From positions 1 to 46,474 of the forward strand of contig LSSN01006028.1 in the NCBI GenBank assembly GCA_001970855.1: a stretch of 46,474 bases of DNA, given 5' to 3'. Source of the stretch: Smittium culicis (Eukaryota > Kickxellomycota > Harpellomycetes > Harpellales > Legeriomycetaceae). Positions 1 to 11,400 of the stretch are shown here, piece after piece. Numbering within the stretch: position 1 is the first letter of the stretch; every line of letters starts with the position of its first letter. Below the pieces are notes generated by a model. The model saw only the letters and a list, made by a program, of their open reading frames with translations, ran no database searches and was not told where the DNA came from. The translations under genes were made by a program, and so were the position numbers.

Positions 1-426
1 AAAAAAAAAAAAAAAAAAAAAAAAGCAGGCTGTTTCTGTAAAAAGATTTTAGAGGCAATATCGCGAGCCAGGGAATTTTAGGGTTAACCCTATAGTTCTG
101 TAGAAAATCTAAATAAACAACGCAAAAGATACTCAAAAGAAATCATTGGCTGGAGCAGACACTGATGGTAAATAGACGTAGGAAAATTGGCGTATATTAA
201 TAATAAAGCTGGCTTGTGTACAAACAACTGAAAACAATTAAAAAAGTTGTTAGGAATATACCTGCCATTAAATCACTACTCTAAAATTATTATTCTCGTC
301 TTAGTATTGCTATCAATTAGCAGTGCTCACATCCATTCCCACACGAAGAAGCTAATAAAAGCCTTACTTCAAATAATCTAAATACTAAAACTTTCCACAT
401 CCCCCACATAATACAGTATACGGAAA
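1..426. other. left-edge non-coding sequence with poly-A start and a TAGGGTTAACCCTA palindrome
   Basis: The window opens with 24 consecutive A residues and has no coding frame before the ATG at 427. Positions 79-92 are a perfect 14-nt palindrome (TAGGGTTAACCCTA), which reads as two TTAGGG-type hexamers head to head. An inverted CCAAT box (ATTGG) lies at 145-149, 278 nt before the RhoGAP start. The stretch is presumably the promoter side of that gene. Confidence 0.5.
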
Positions 427-2567
427 ATGAACTTAGTTCGAGATGTTTTCGAAACTTTAAATGTCGAAATCGATCCTAAACTTATTTATTTAGCTGGTAA
501 TTCTATATTTTAAATCATAATTAATCCCTTTTCGCCCCTTATCACGCCTTACCCTGCTTAACACATATGATAAACCTTATCTTTCGTAATCTTATTCAAC
601 CAATACTCTCCCTTAAAATGTAGTCCTGCTTCATATTTATCTGAATGATATTGTTTCTAGGTCTTGACTTTGAATCTAAGCCATTAATTGTATTTAATTT
701 GGCCTTTTTACCTGACCCAAAAAAAGTCGAGTATAACTACTTTTTAGAGTAAGACAAAATCCTTTACATACTCTTATATTTTTATGCCGCAAGCATTAAA
801 ATATAATTCATTATGACTTTAATCTGAAATTTATTAATATACTAGATTAATTAAAAAAAATCTTTCGAAAATCGTTGAGAGCGACTATTCCATAGTTGTT
901 TTTTCTAGCGGCGTCAAGCATAAACCCGGCTTTACTTGGATAGTAAATGCATATCAATCTTTAGATAGGATGTAAAAAAGTCCAAGATATTATTTTATTT
1001 ACATTTTTATAAGTTCAAAGCATTGACTCAAGATTAAACCAACAAAATACCCTATATATCAACTATAGATATAAGAAAAACTTAAAGGCGCTGTACATCG
1101 TACACTCTTCTTTATGGACAAGAATACTATTTAAATCCTTTGGCGCTTTGCTTAGGTAAATTCCTCTAAACATTATTAATGATTTCTATTTTCGCCATTT
1201 TGCTTGTATACATGCATACAAAAAAAACATATTTTATTATGAGATAAAAATATATAAAAAATTTAAAGAGTTTTTTTTTAATCACGTTTTATTTTCCTTC
1301 AATATATTGTATAAATATTAGCAACAAATTTTACAAAAAAGTCGTCTGGGTAAATAATTTGTACCATTTGAAGTTTTTAGTTCCCATGAAACTAATTTCT
1401 ATTCCAGAAGTGGTCAAAAATTATGATTTATCTGTATCCCATATCCTTGTTCCCCCTGAATTAATCGAAAAACAAACCAGTGACTATGGATTAACGGGAA
1501 AACTTTTTTCTAAAAGCTTAAACTCGTTAATTAGTTCGACTCCTATTCATATAGATCCGTTAAACGACCTGTATGATAACTCTTTAAAAAACCAGACTAC
1601 TACCTCATTACAATCAGACTTAACAACTGTGGCTTTGTCTGGGCCTGAAATTTACTTGATTCCTGAGCCTATTATCGTTTGGATTCTTTATCTCTTCGAG
1701 TTTGCCCTTTACGAAGAAGGGTTGTTTCGCAGATCCCCTAGCTCTGTAAACTTGCGTGAAGCTAAACAGGAATTTGATCTCGGTATTGGTACATGCGATC
1801 TGGATAGATTAGGAGGCGTTCATTCTGCTGCAGTTCTTCTAAAAATGTTTTTCAAAGAGCTTGATGATCCTGTTTTTTCGAAAGCAGACTCGCAAATAAT
1901 CAAGCAAATGCCAACACTAATAATGCAAAACAAATGCTCAATTCACTCTAAAGATTCGCCCAATTTTGTAAGCCTTGTTCTAAGCGAATGTTTGGCAAAT
2001 TTTTCTTCGCATGAACGTGAAATTACCAACGAATATATCAATTGCAGTATTTTCCCCTCAGTAAATGGTCCAGATTCGAACTCAAGTATAAATTCAAAGC
2101 CTTCGTCTATGTGTGACACCAACTGTCTAATTAGAGTTGAGCTACAACGAATAAAAATAATAAAAGAGGAGATATTGATGCACAAAAGCCCCGGAGAACG
2201 CCAACTATTAGCCCACTTCTTTGGTCTACTTTACATAATAGACAAATTCAACAGTATAAACAAAATGACATCTTCTAACTTATCAACCGTTATTTCGCCA
2301 AATCTAAGCTTTTCTGACGATTTGATGTTTGATATGTCTATGTACGTAGCGTCGATAGGAATAAACTCTGTCGGTTCTGTTGTCATGGCGATGATCTCGT
2401 ACTTTCCAATCATTTTTCAAAATGAAATTTATCAATTCAATCTATACTCTTCAGCTAGTTCTCAGAGCTCAGCTGACAGAAAAGCTAATTCCAATATCAT
2501 TCTTATTTTAAAAAACACTTTATACAAATTAAAAGGAGAATATCAAACCAACTCGACAAGTACTTGA
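427..2567 (+). CDS. Sec14/CRAL-TRIO plus RhoGAP protein (p50RhoGAP/ARHGAP1-like), 5 exons
   Basis: GTPase-activating protein for Rho/Cdc42-type GTPases with an N-terminal lipid-binding Sec14-like (BCH) domain. Exons read as 427-496, 661-748, 846-971, 1069-1155 and 1322-2567, joining in frame to 538 aa. Residues about 20-155 follow the p50RhoGAP Sec14 pattern: VESDYSIVVF, then FTWIVNAYQSLDR and YKKNLKALYIVH. The RhoGAP domain spans about 235-500, with EEGLFRRS carrying the arginine finger near Arg260, AAVLLKMFFKELDDPVF as the second motif, and NKMTSSNLSTVISPNL near the end. A Ser/Asn-rich insertion separates the last two. All four introns have GTAA donors and TAG acceptors. The gene converges on POLD2, with 224 nt between stop codons. 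The start at 427 is the first ATG able to give the Sec14 frame. A short upstream exon cannot be excluded. Confidence 0.88.
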
Positions 2568-2791
2568 GATATTTTTGTGCATTTGATTTTATTTTAATAT
2601 ATTTCTTGAATAAAGGTTTTATTTATTTAAAGAGTGTGGATATTTAATTAATTATACTTTTTTTATTCTTCATTTGAGGATATACGTTATGTACATCTAG
2701 TTATTTTTAGTCTAATAAGGATAAGCAAGTAATTGAGGTTTTATTGTGTCAAAAGAGGATATCATATTTTTATCTAAAATTAAGTAGTTAA

Positions 2792-4664
2792 TTAGAATTG
2801 AACTAGCTGCACGCTTTTTGACTGTAAGTCGAAAAGAACAAGTTCACCAGTAGCTGAGAATTTCGGGACTAGGACTATAAGCACCGATTTCTCACCGTCT
2901 TCGCTGACAACAACTCGCGAGTCGAAATATGGCATGTTCCCGATAAAGTAAACGTTTGGGCACTCGGTGAGTATCAACGGATCGTGGGTTTGAGACGGGT
3001 AGCAAGCTAGAAGAAAAAAATTTTACAATTTATAATAAAAACAGATAGCTGGATTAAAAGTTTTAAGTTTAAATATCTTCAAAAAAAAAAAATAGGCGAG
3101 AGTGTCCAGTAATCGTAAGAACTATAAGAATATAACTATGAATAAAATTAAAAAGTTTTTTTTACGGATTGTATCAGGACTGGTTGGCGCAAATAGTCGG
3201 CTTGATAGTGTCGAATATGCTATATCGATTAGGTTATGATCGACTAAGCATCTGGAAATATCTTGTACGTTTTGACCGGAGCTTCCTAAAAAGCTAAATT
3301 TCACACACACACATACATATTAATTTCTGTAAGCGAGTTATTTTTCAGAAGTAAAAGTATATGGGAAAATAAATAAAGGGTGATAAATGTATACCTGACA
3401 TTATCGATATCAAACATTGCTGGGTTAGTTGTGGAGTGTAGCGAGTTCATCGAGTGGGTTTTTGGTAGCATAATATCAACAGATATTTGCTGTTGTGGCA
3501 ATATGGAGGATGTGGGGTCAGATTCGCCGGGCATGAGGATGACGTCAAGGCAGTTAGTGAGCTGGGACAAGTATTCATCCAATATCTCGAATTCACTTTT
3601 GCTTTCTGTTAAAGTTTCTTGGAATTTTGCGTCATTAGTTTTTTCGAGACCTAGGAGTACCATCTTTTCGTAAATGTGGTCAAAGTCATCAGATTCTTCT
3701 TGGTAATGCAGACCTAAATCTTGCGGGAATGAGTTTATAGAGTTTCCTGCAATTATCAAGTTGGAAATTCTTGAAGATGGTACTGAGCTAGATCCTAGCT
3801 GGCCGCATATAAAGTCTGCTAGTAGTTGTCTTTTAAATTCGAATTCTGAACTTCTATTGTTTATTTCTAGCCCGGATACTATAGCCACCAACTTATTTTC
3901 AGAAATATTATCACTAGATAAATCGAATCCCGAATTATTGTCCTTTTCAAATGTTTCCTGCTTAAATTCCAACTTTTTCCTTTGGACGGAAAGTCCTGAG
4001 TAGGAAATATCTGTAGCGATGAATATTCCATCGTCTCCAACAGCGCCCAAGACGGCTATGATCATGCCTAAAACATACGTGTATGTATTTATTAAGAGCT
4101 TTGAATATTATTTATAAGTATATGGCTATCAAGAGTTACCAGTAACAATGACATATTTATTGGATAAATCGCCTAGTGAGATTTGGATTCTTCCGGATTC
4201 ATCTTCTAAAAAGTATAGTTGAGAATCAGAGCAATAATTCTTTGGCAATGGTTTGTCGTCCTCCCATTGACTTTTAGATAGTTCCTCTAGTATACTAGGT
4301 TTATTTTTTTGGTCCAAAAATACGGTCCCTATTATAACAGAGTCTTGGTATTCGATAACATTACTGATTTTGTCGATGATGCTAAGCTTATCTATATTTT
4401 AAGGGGAGGGGTATATATATATGTATCAAAAAGCCAGAAGTTATATCACTTTATATTCAAATTAAGGAAAATGTGTAAATGTTTACTATTTGACGATATC
4501 CATTTTGTTCCGGCAGCTTTTGCAAGTACTGGCCATAAAGTTTGTAGACGTTTTCTATAAATCCCAGAGAATTGTTGCTGGTAGGTTTCAGGTTTAGTTT
4601 TGAATAGATTCGTGTTATTATTCAGTACTGACTCTGCTCTATTTCTCATTTCACTTTTAGTCAT
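2792..4664 (-). CDS. POLD2: DNA polymerase delta small (B) subunit, 5 exons
   Basis: Second subunit of replicative DNA polymerase delta (Cdc1/Hys2/Pol31 family), a non-catalytic scaffold with an OB fold and an inactive calcineurin-like phosphoesterase fold that links the catalytic subunit to the rest of the holoenzyme. Exons in gene order are 4664-4487, 4391-4140, 4067-3395, 3293-3166 and 3006-2792, giving 481 aa; human POLD2 is 469. Diagnostic stretches are the N-terminal QQFSGIYRKRL, the junction VTG-MIIAVLGAVGDDG, VILMPGESDPTSSILPQQ, FLGSSGQNVQDI and the C-terminal ECPNVYFIGNMPYFDSR. Donors are GTAAAC, GTAACT, GTATAC and GTAAAA; all acceptors are TAG. The start at 4664 follows the family N-terminus; an in-frame upstream ATG at 4715 would add about 17 residues. 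A double CCAAT box (ATTGGCCAAT, 4859-4868) lies about 200 nt upstream. Confidence 0.92.
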
Positions 4665-6306
4665 CTTGTATGTTATTTTTATAAGTAAATGTAATTTAAA
4701 TAAACTTAACAGCAAAATATATTTACATAAGAGTTAAAATAGTTTCTATTACAATAAAGTTTTTTGATTAGAAGAAACTGTTATAGATTTGCATATTTCT
4801 CAAGTTAAATTCCTCAAATCAAAGAAAATTTGATCAATTTTTGTTTACTTTTAATCAGATTGGCCAATAGATAGTAGAGATAATATGGTAAAGCGAACAA
4901 AACCAACAAATCACAAACTAGTCATTATTTTGCTTTATTTTATTTTTTTAAGAATTAAAGTTATATATATTTTTTGGTTTTAAAAATTTTCCTTTGAGTA
5001 ATAAACGATTTAGACTAATAAAAATCAATAGCAAATATAAACACATGGTCTTGGTTTATATATATATTGAGTACATTAATATACCATACATTCATGTAAA
5101 ATATCTACTATAGCATTTGAATACAAAGATCGGGTTTAACTATTTTTAAAATGTGGTTATATTAATTCTTTGAGATATAGGATGCATAACCATAGCCAAA
5201 ATAAAGATTTGATATCTCTATAATATCAGTAATATTTTGTATACACATACCCATGCTGATTTATATACGTTTTTTTCAAGGAAAATTTTTAGCACACACG
5301 TTTAAATTATCGAGTCCATCTATTATTGTATTTTTAGTATTTCTAATGGAATTAATATACTATTGGATTTTTAAGCTATAAAAATATGATGAGTATTATA
5401 AATTAATTATTAGTGGCTCAAAATTATCTAGATGTATCCAAAGGAATTAAATAAAATTAAAATAAATTATATTTAGAAGATATGCTAGTATTTTCAAGTT
5501 ATAGGCATATATGGTAGATACTTATTTTTGGTTTACTATAGTAAGCTTAAATATTTTGAAAACCAAAGAATTGGATAATAGAGAGGGCAAGGTATGATTA
5601 AATAATTTAATATAACATAATCTAGTGAGAAGCAAACGAAAATACATTTTATCAGTTGAGTGTAAGTATTACAGTTATAAGGAAAACAACTATAATATAT
5701 AGAGTATGGTATAAACTATGATGGAATACATAGCTACAGCTTTGTAACCAAATATAGGCACTAGTATAGGAGTAGAGCTTATAAGGAAACATAATAGAGT
5801 GTTATTGCCATTGTGTATGGTTCAAAGTCCTAAAAAAGCTTATTGAATCATTGGCTATAATAAATAATGATGAATGATTTGATAGAGGGTTGAATTTCTA
5901 AGCCTATTATATTTCTATTAATTATCGATTTATATATTACAAGGACATATAGCTAAGTTATTGGCCAAAATAGATTAGCAGAATAAAAAAAAATAATATT
6001 CAAACACAACTGGCAATTAATAATCAATTTGGGTTAAGGACAAAATATAAAAACCAATGCCAGCAAAAGTTAATAACCAATTAGTAATTACTGAATAAAA
6101 AAAATGTAGATTCGAATCCAATTTTAAAATAAATAAAAAAAATAACAATTTTTTCACTAAGAAAAAAAATCTAGGCAATTACAGGGGATAAGGCTAGTAG
6201 TGAAGGATTCTTTCTCTTTCTAGTCGAAAAGAATATACTTATTTTTTTAGGACAAGATCTCAAGAACGTTTTTTCGTCTTTTACACAAACAACTTAATAC
6301 GACAAA
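4665..6306. promoter_or_regulatory. divergent intergenic region between POLD2 and uL29, no gene seen
   Basis: The two flanking genes point away from each other, so this 1.6 kb holds both promoters. ATTGG/CCAAT motifs occur at 4859-4868 (overlapping in both orientations), 5850-5854 and 5960-5964. A pyrimidine-rich run lies at about 6208-6222, roughly 90 nt before the uL29 ATG. No coding frame, tRNA or repeat was recognised. Confidence 0.5.
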
Positions 6307-7031
6307 ATGGTAAGATTTCTAATTAATACACTCAATCATTAAATTACGTTTTATTGTATATATCGAGATGATACAAGGGACTCTATATCGAATATTTTCG
6401 ACTTAACAGCGAATCTTATCGCACATATTTCACGGATTCGATTCTTTTTTCACTTCTTGAATGAGACTATTCGAATTTATTTCTAAGCTCCAAATCGTCA
6501 ATTACACATATATTCTTATTCTCATGTATTTAAATTTCAGATTTTATGCTTGATTCACAAATAAAAGTAATGCTAATTTTTTTTAGGTTAAAAACAGAGT
6601 CAAGGCCGCTGATCTCCGCGAAAAATCCAAAGCGGAACTCATGCAAACCCTTTCCAACTTGAAAAAGGATCTATTAAACCTTAAAGTCCAAAATGTTGGT
6701 GGTGCTGGTTCTGCCAGTGGTCTCAAAGTGTAAGATTTATTATTTATAATATTAATTTTTAGAATATTGACTAATCTCTATTTTAATTGTATGGTCGAGT
6801 AGAAGAGAAATGAGAAAGAACGTTGCTCGCGTTTTGACTGTTATTTCCCAAACCGAAAGAAAGAAGGCCCTTGAAGCTGCCAAAGGCAAACGCATCCCAC
6901 TTGACTTGAGATTCAAAAGAACTAGAGCTATCCGCCGCAGAATGTCATTATCTGACCGCAACGTCAAAACTGTTAAAGAACAAAAGAGAAGACTCCACCG
7001 CTCTAGACGCCAATATGCCATCAAAGCTTAA
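6307..7031 (+). CDS. RPL35: 60S ribosomal protein uL29 (L35), 3 exons with an ATG-only first exon
   Basis: Structural protein of the large ribosomal subunit located near the peptide exit tunnel. Exons are 6307-6309 (just ATG), 6587-6729 and 6803-7031, giving 124 aa; human L35 is 123. The protein begins MVKNRVKAADLREKSKAEL, continues with LKKDLLNLKVQ, and ends with NVARVLTVISQTER, then RRMSLSDRNVKTVKEQ and the basic tail SRRQYAIKA, all matching the family. The first intron (277 nt) begins directly after the start codon (ATG-GTAAGA); the second is 73 nt. Two adjacent in-frame acceptors are possible at exon 3 (GTAG then AAG); the first was chosen. Codon use is richer in C-ending codons than in the neighbours, consistent with high expression. 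I looked for a box C/D snoRNA in intron 1 and saw none. Confidence 0.95.
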
Positions 7032-7194
7032 ATTTTGATTACTAATACAAATATTAAATAGTTTTTTATTTTTAGCTTTTCTCCTGTTTACTATTAATTA
7101 AAATAAGACTCGCCTTCATTTTGTCCATTAACACTCAATCCTAACACATATAATTATAATATATCATTTATTTTGCGATTTATTTTTTTGTCCA

Positions 7195-7400
7195 GTTGGC
7201 TAGTAGTATAGTTAAGATTTTGTGACTTTACAAATCTGAGTGCATTTACAAACTTTCAATGTGGTGGTAAACCCGGGAAGTTTATGTGGTAACTTGTAGC
7301 AAAGGTGAAGACTATTCGGGAAAAAAAAAGCAAAATTTCGAACCTTGCTGTGCAAGTCACAAGGTTACAAGTATGTGCTTGTAGCGTGGTTTCCAAATTA
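7195..7400 (+). ncRNA. candidate structured non-coding RNA with an extended hairpin
   Basis: This block is richer in GC than its surroundings and can fold into an extended hairpin. GTAACTTGT at 7289-7297 pairs with ACAAGGTTAC at 7359-7368, with one bulged G. Directly inside, AGCAAAGGT at 7298-7306 pairs with ACCTTGCT at 7342-7349, with one bulged A. A TCG/CGA pair then closes an A-rich loop. The 3' side carries a 9-nt bulge at 7350-7358. The minus strand contains GGTTCGAA, but no tRNA cloverleaf or A box could be built. I did not recognise it as U1-U6, SRP RNA, U3 or RNase P RNA. Strand and ends are guesses. Confidence 0.3.
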
Positions 7401-8330
7401 TAATAACAGATTTATATTCTGCACTTAAAAACGAATTGATATGGAGAAACCATAGCGAGTAGGGGTAGAATTGAATGAAATCAAATAAATATATATTGAA
7501 TTTTTAATTATTTTTAATAAAGTGTTTTTAAAAAATCGCTGCTAAAAAAATAGGTCGATTTTTATTTAAATAAACATAAAGATATTGCTAAACACTTATA
7601 AGCGAAGACTTATTAACACAGCTTTAACTAATTTACCCTGGGTTCAAGAAGATTGTATGTGGGAGGGCGAGAGGTCATATAGCTAAACAAAATCAATAAT
7701 TTAAATAGTTAAAAATATAAAAAGACGTAGGCCACACTAAATCTATTGTATATTAATGAGTGAAAGTACTTTAATAATATGAGATCATAAACTCATAGCT
7801 TTGTATTTAATAACACAAAGCAAATTAAATATGACGACATAACTTTGGTAGAAATATTCAGGCGCTTATTAGTCAGAATCAAACTAGATTTTTATTAAGC
7901 AATAGTTTCACTAATTAGTTTTGATTGTAAATGATTTGAATAAACTGATGTGAGAGATTTGCATAAAGGAAACATTAGCAAATTATATGAAGAATTAAGA
8001 TTATGTGCGAATCACTGCCTGGTATCATTTTTTCTAGGAGTCATGGCTCAGCGAATTACTGATGGTTGAATACATGGTATAAGCAGGTTTTTATTGTTAA
8101 TTAAATTACAGAGATGATTTTTGAATAGTAAATATTTTGGCTTTAAAACGCACTGAGGATTTGTAAGTTATAATTAAAAAATTAATCAGTAAAAAAAATA
8201 AAAATAAAAATAAACTCCACAGAAAGGCTAAGTTAGTCCACCATTGGCTGAATTTTGTGAATTTTTCACTTTTGATTTTCTAAATAAGTATTTGTTTATA
8301 TTTTTTACTTTTGTCTACTAATTTCAAGCT

Positions 8331-8422
8331 TATATAAATACTATTCTCCTCCCCAATTCATTCTATCATATATTAACACCCTCCTCCATCTTTACTAATT
8401 TAAATACAAGAATACTCCACGG
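8331..8422 (+). promoter_or_regulatory. DDB1 core promoter: TATA-like element and pyrimidine-rich leader
   Basis: TATATAAATA at 8331-8340 lies about 90 nt before the DDB1 ATG. It is followed by C/T-rich stretches, for example around 8343-8352 and 8379-8392, which would form the start region and leader. An inverted CCAAT box is at 8243-8247. Confidence 0.4.
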
Positions 8423-11400
8423 ATGCCGGGCTCTTTAAATTACCAAATAATAACAACTGTAAACAAGCCTACTTCAGTATACAGCTCGTTACAAGGTAAC
8501 TTTTCTGCTCCTGACAAAGTAGGCTTGGTTCTAGCAAAATGCAATAGATTGGAAATTTACAGATTATGCGGCGATTCCCTAGTTTTGCTAGGCGAACACA
8601 TACTACATGGAAGGGTTGTCTCCATCAACAAAATTCGCTTCAATAGCTCCAATCTAGACAGCATCATTGCTCTTACCGATAAAAAACAGTTTGGTATATG
8701 GTCCTGGAATTCAAATATCGGCGTCTTCGAGGTCGAGTTCTTAGACTCTATCGAAAGTAAAATAGAAAGACCCCTCGAAACAACCTCAATGCTAGCCGTC
8801 GATCCCTATGGCAGGTGCTTTGCAATGCTATCCTTTCAAGGCTCAATACATTTAGTTTGCTCCATAGATACTTCTTCGGATACTATCTCAAACCCCGTCC
8901 CTCCCTCTAACCATAACCCAAAGAAGAAGTTCAAACATTCAAACCTCACCAACGGCTCTATAGGAAATTTGTCCAAAATACCTAAACTCCGTTGGAAAAA
9001 TGGAAAAGAAAAATTCATTCAAGATTCCATTTTTTTTAGCAAGCCCGTCCTTTGCAGGTATTACTCTATATCAATCTTGCCCACTGTTAATCTTCCCTTG
9101 CGTTCCCCGCCCTCTCTCCCTATACCTCATAATTCATTTTTTGCCCAAACTATATTATATCGCCTTATATAACTCTTTTTATTTACTATTTCTCTTTTAC
9201 AGAATAGAAGAGCTGAAAATTCTAGACATAAAATTCTTATACGAAAAAAAAATCCCTGTTGTAGCCATTCTATACGAAGATTCTAGCTTGTCAAAACACG
9301 TTAAAACTTATAGAATAACTATCTCTAAACCTCATTCAAATTCTACTCGAGTTAATGCTAAACTAGACTTATACTGGCAGCAACGAAACGTTCATATTTC
9401 TAGCTCTATTATCCAACCTTCTCCTCTAGGCGGCTTGGTAGTCATCGGCAGCGGCGCTATACTAACAATAAACCATAATGGTATCAGTAACTCCAAAGTA
9501 AAAATTAACCCTTTCAACCATTCATACTTGGAAAATTCTCAAATATTCTCCTCAACTTGGGTCAATGAAGAAGACTTAAACAACGACTATACTTTAAAGA
9601 AAAACTCTTCTTTAAACATAAATTATGACTCTAACCTTACCACTAATAAAGGTAAAGGTCCTGCAAACAACAACAAACCTGAAAGACTCCTCTTTGGTGA
9701 TGACAATGGCATTTTATGGCTCCTTTTGATCAACCGTTTAAATAACTTTCAATTCGACGAATCTAGAATCGAAAGGCTAGGCGAAATTCCTATCCCTATG
9801 ACTATCTCTTATTTAAGAGACGGCGTTTTATTTATCGGCTCTCATTACAATGACTCCAGACTAGTAAAATTGCACGCTAATCAGATCTCCACTTCCCTTG
9901 ATCCATGGAACAAAATTGAACTCAAGAAAAATGAATTCTCTTTTATTGAAAATTTACAAGTTATTAATAATCTAGCCCCAATAACTGACATGTGCCTCAT
10001 ACGCGATAAATTATTACCTTCTAACGATATTAATAAAATTGATGAACTCTCGCCCGCCATATCTTACCCAGATGGATCCAATTTCTCTCAGAGCCTTAAC
10101 TTTAATGTCGGCGAAAGGCTTATTACATGCTCTGGCGCAAGATCTAAGCCTAGCTTAAGAGTTATTAGAAACGGTATTGGAATAAAAAAAATGTTCTCTT
10201 GCACTGCTAGCTCTGCTACCAATATATTTTCTGCTGCTATATCTGACTCTGAAATCATTTCCTCAGAATCATTCAAGATCATTCTCTTTTTATCTTTCCC
10301 AAACTCTACTGCTATTCTCGATGTTAACATCTCCAAATTTTCTTCAAACAAAGAAATTACCTTATCAGAATTCGCGTTTACTCCCTCTAAACTACTTCAG
10401 AATTCTTTGAATTCTCCCACAATTTATGCTGCAAACTCAAAAAGATCAAATACTATAATTTTTGTCACCAAATATCAGGTATCACTGCTTTATAAAACTA
10501 GATTAAATTTAGTAGATCATTGGCTTTTACAGGACTCAAAAAATTTTAACGAATCAGTTCCTATTACTTGTGCTGCTAGTTACGGCGACAATTTAGTTAT
10601 TTCGCTAAGGGGAGGGATTATAATTCACTTTATACTAGAGAACAATGATGAGGGTAATGGCGTTCCAAAGTTAGTCAAAACTAATGAAATTGTTGTCCCA
10701 TGCGAAGTTTCTTGTTTAACCATTAATGACCCGTTTTTAAGCAAAAGTAAAAATTTTGACAAAAACATAAATACTCAAATTGGTCCGATTTTAGCTGTAG
10801 GTTTATGGGGCCACCCTGACATTTTTATTTATAACTTATCATCATTTCAACGCATTTTTGAGCTATCAGTTGATCAAAGTAGCTCTACAAACAAGCGTGG
10901 CCCCATGTCTACAAACTACACTATCCCAGTCAAAAAAGATCCTAGTTTGCCAATCAATGGAAATATTATAGCATCTAAAAACTCGCATAAACTTATACCT
11001 GAATCTATAAATAAGTCTGGTAATCTAAAGTCCAGCTCTTTAGTTCGGTCATTATTGATTGTAAGATTCGAAAGTAATCCTTACCTTCTTGTTGGCCTAT
11101 CAAATGGCTGCTTAGTTCACTATCAGTTATCTAATTCTAGTGTTGACGCTCAAGCAGCCGAATCTCACTCTATAAAAACCTTCAACATGAAAAAAATATA
11201 TCTTGGCTCTTTTCCAATTAAATTGACCCGCTTTCAAGAAAACTCCCAAGATCATGTATTTTTAGTTACTGATAAGCCAGCAGTTATGTATTCACAAAAC
11301 TCAAAACCAATGTTATCACATGTAAATTTCAATGTAAGCAATTTTATTTCTTTAATTCTGTCTTACTAAAACCTCATATTTCCACTAGTTTCTTTTTATG

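Larger units (their letters stand above)
7032..8422. other. uL29-DDB1 intergenic region, no protein gene seen
   Basis: The 1.39-kb spacer between two + strand genes contains a GC-richer structured block at about 7195-7400 (listed separately), an inverted CCAAT box at 8243-8247 and the DDB1 core promoter near 8331. The rest is AT-rich with no open frame that I can support. Confidence 0.5.

Noticed and set aside
6310..6586. snoRNA in the first uL29 intron
   Set aside because: No C box plus D box (CTGA) pair is present.
7330..7400. tRNA on the minus strand suggested by GGTTCGAA
   Set aside because: No matching acceptor stem, D arm or A box could be found in the surrounding bases.
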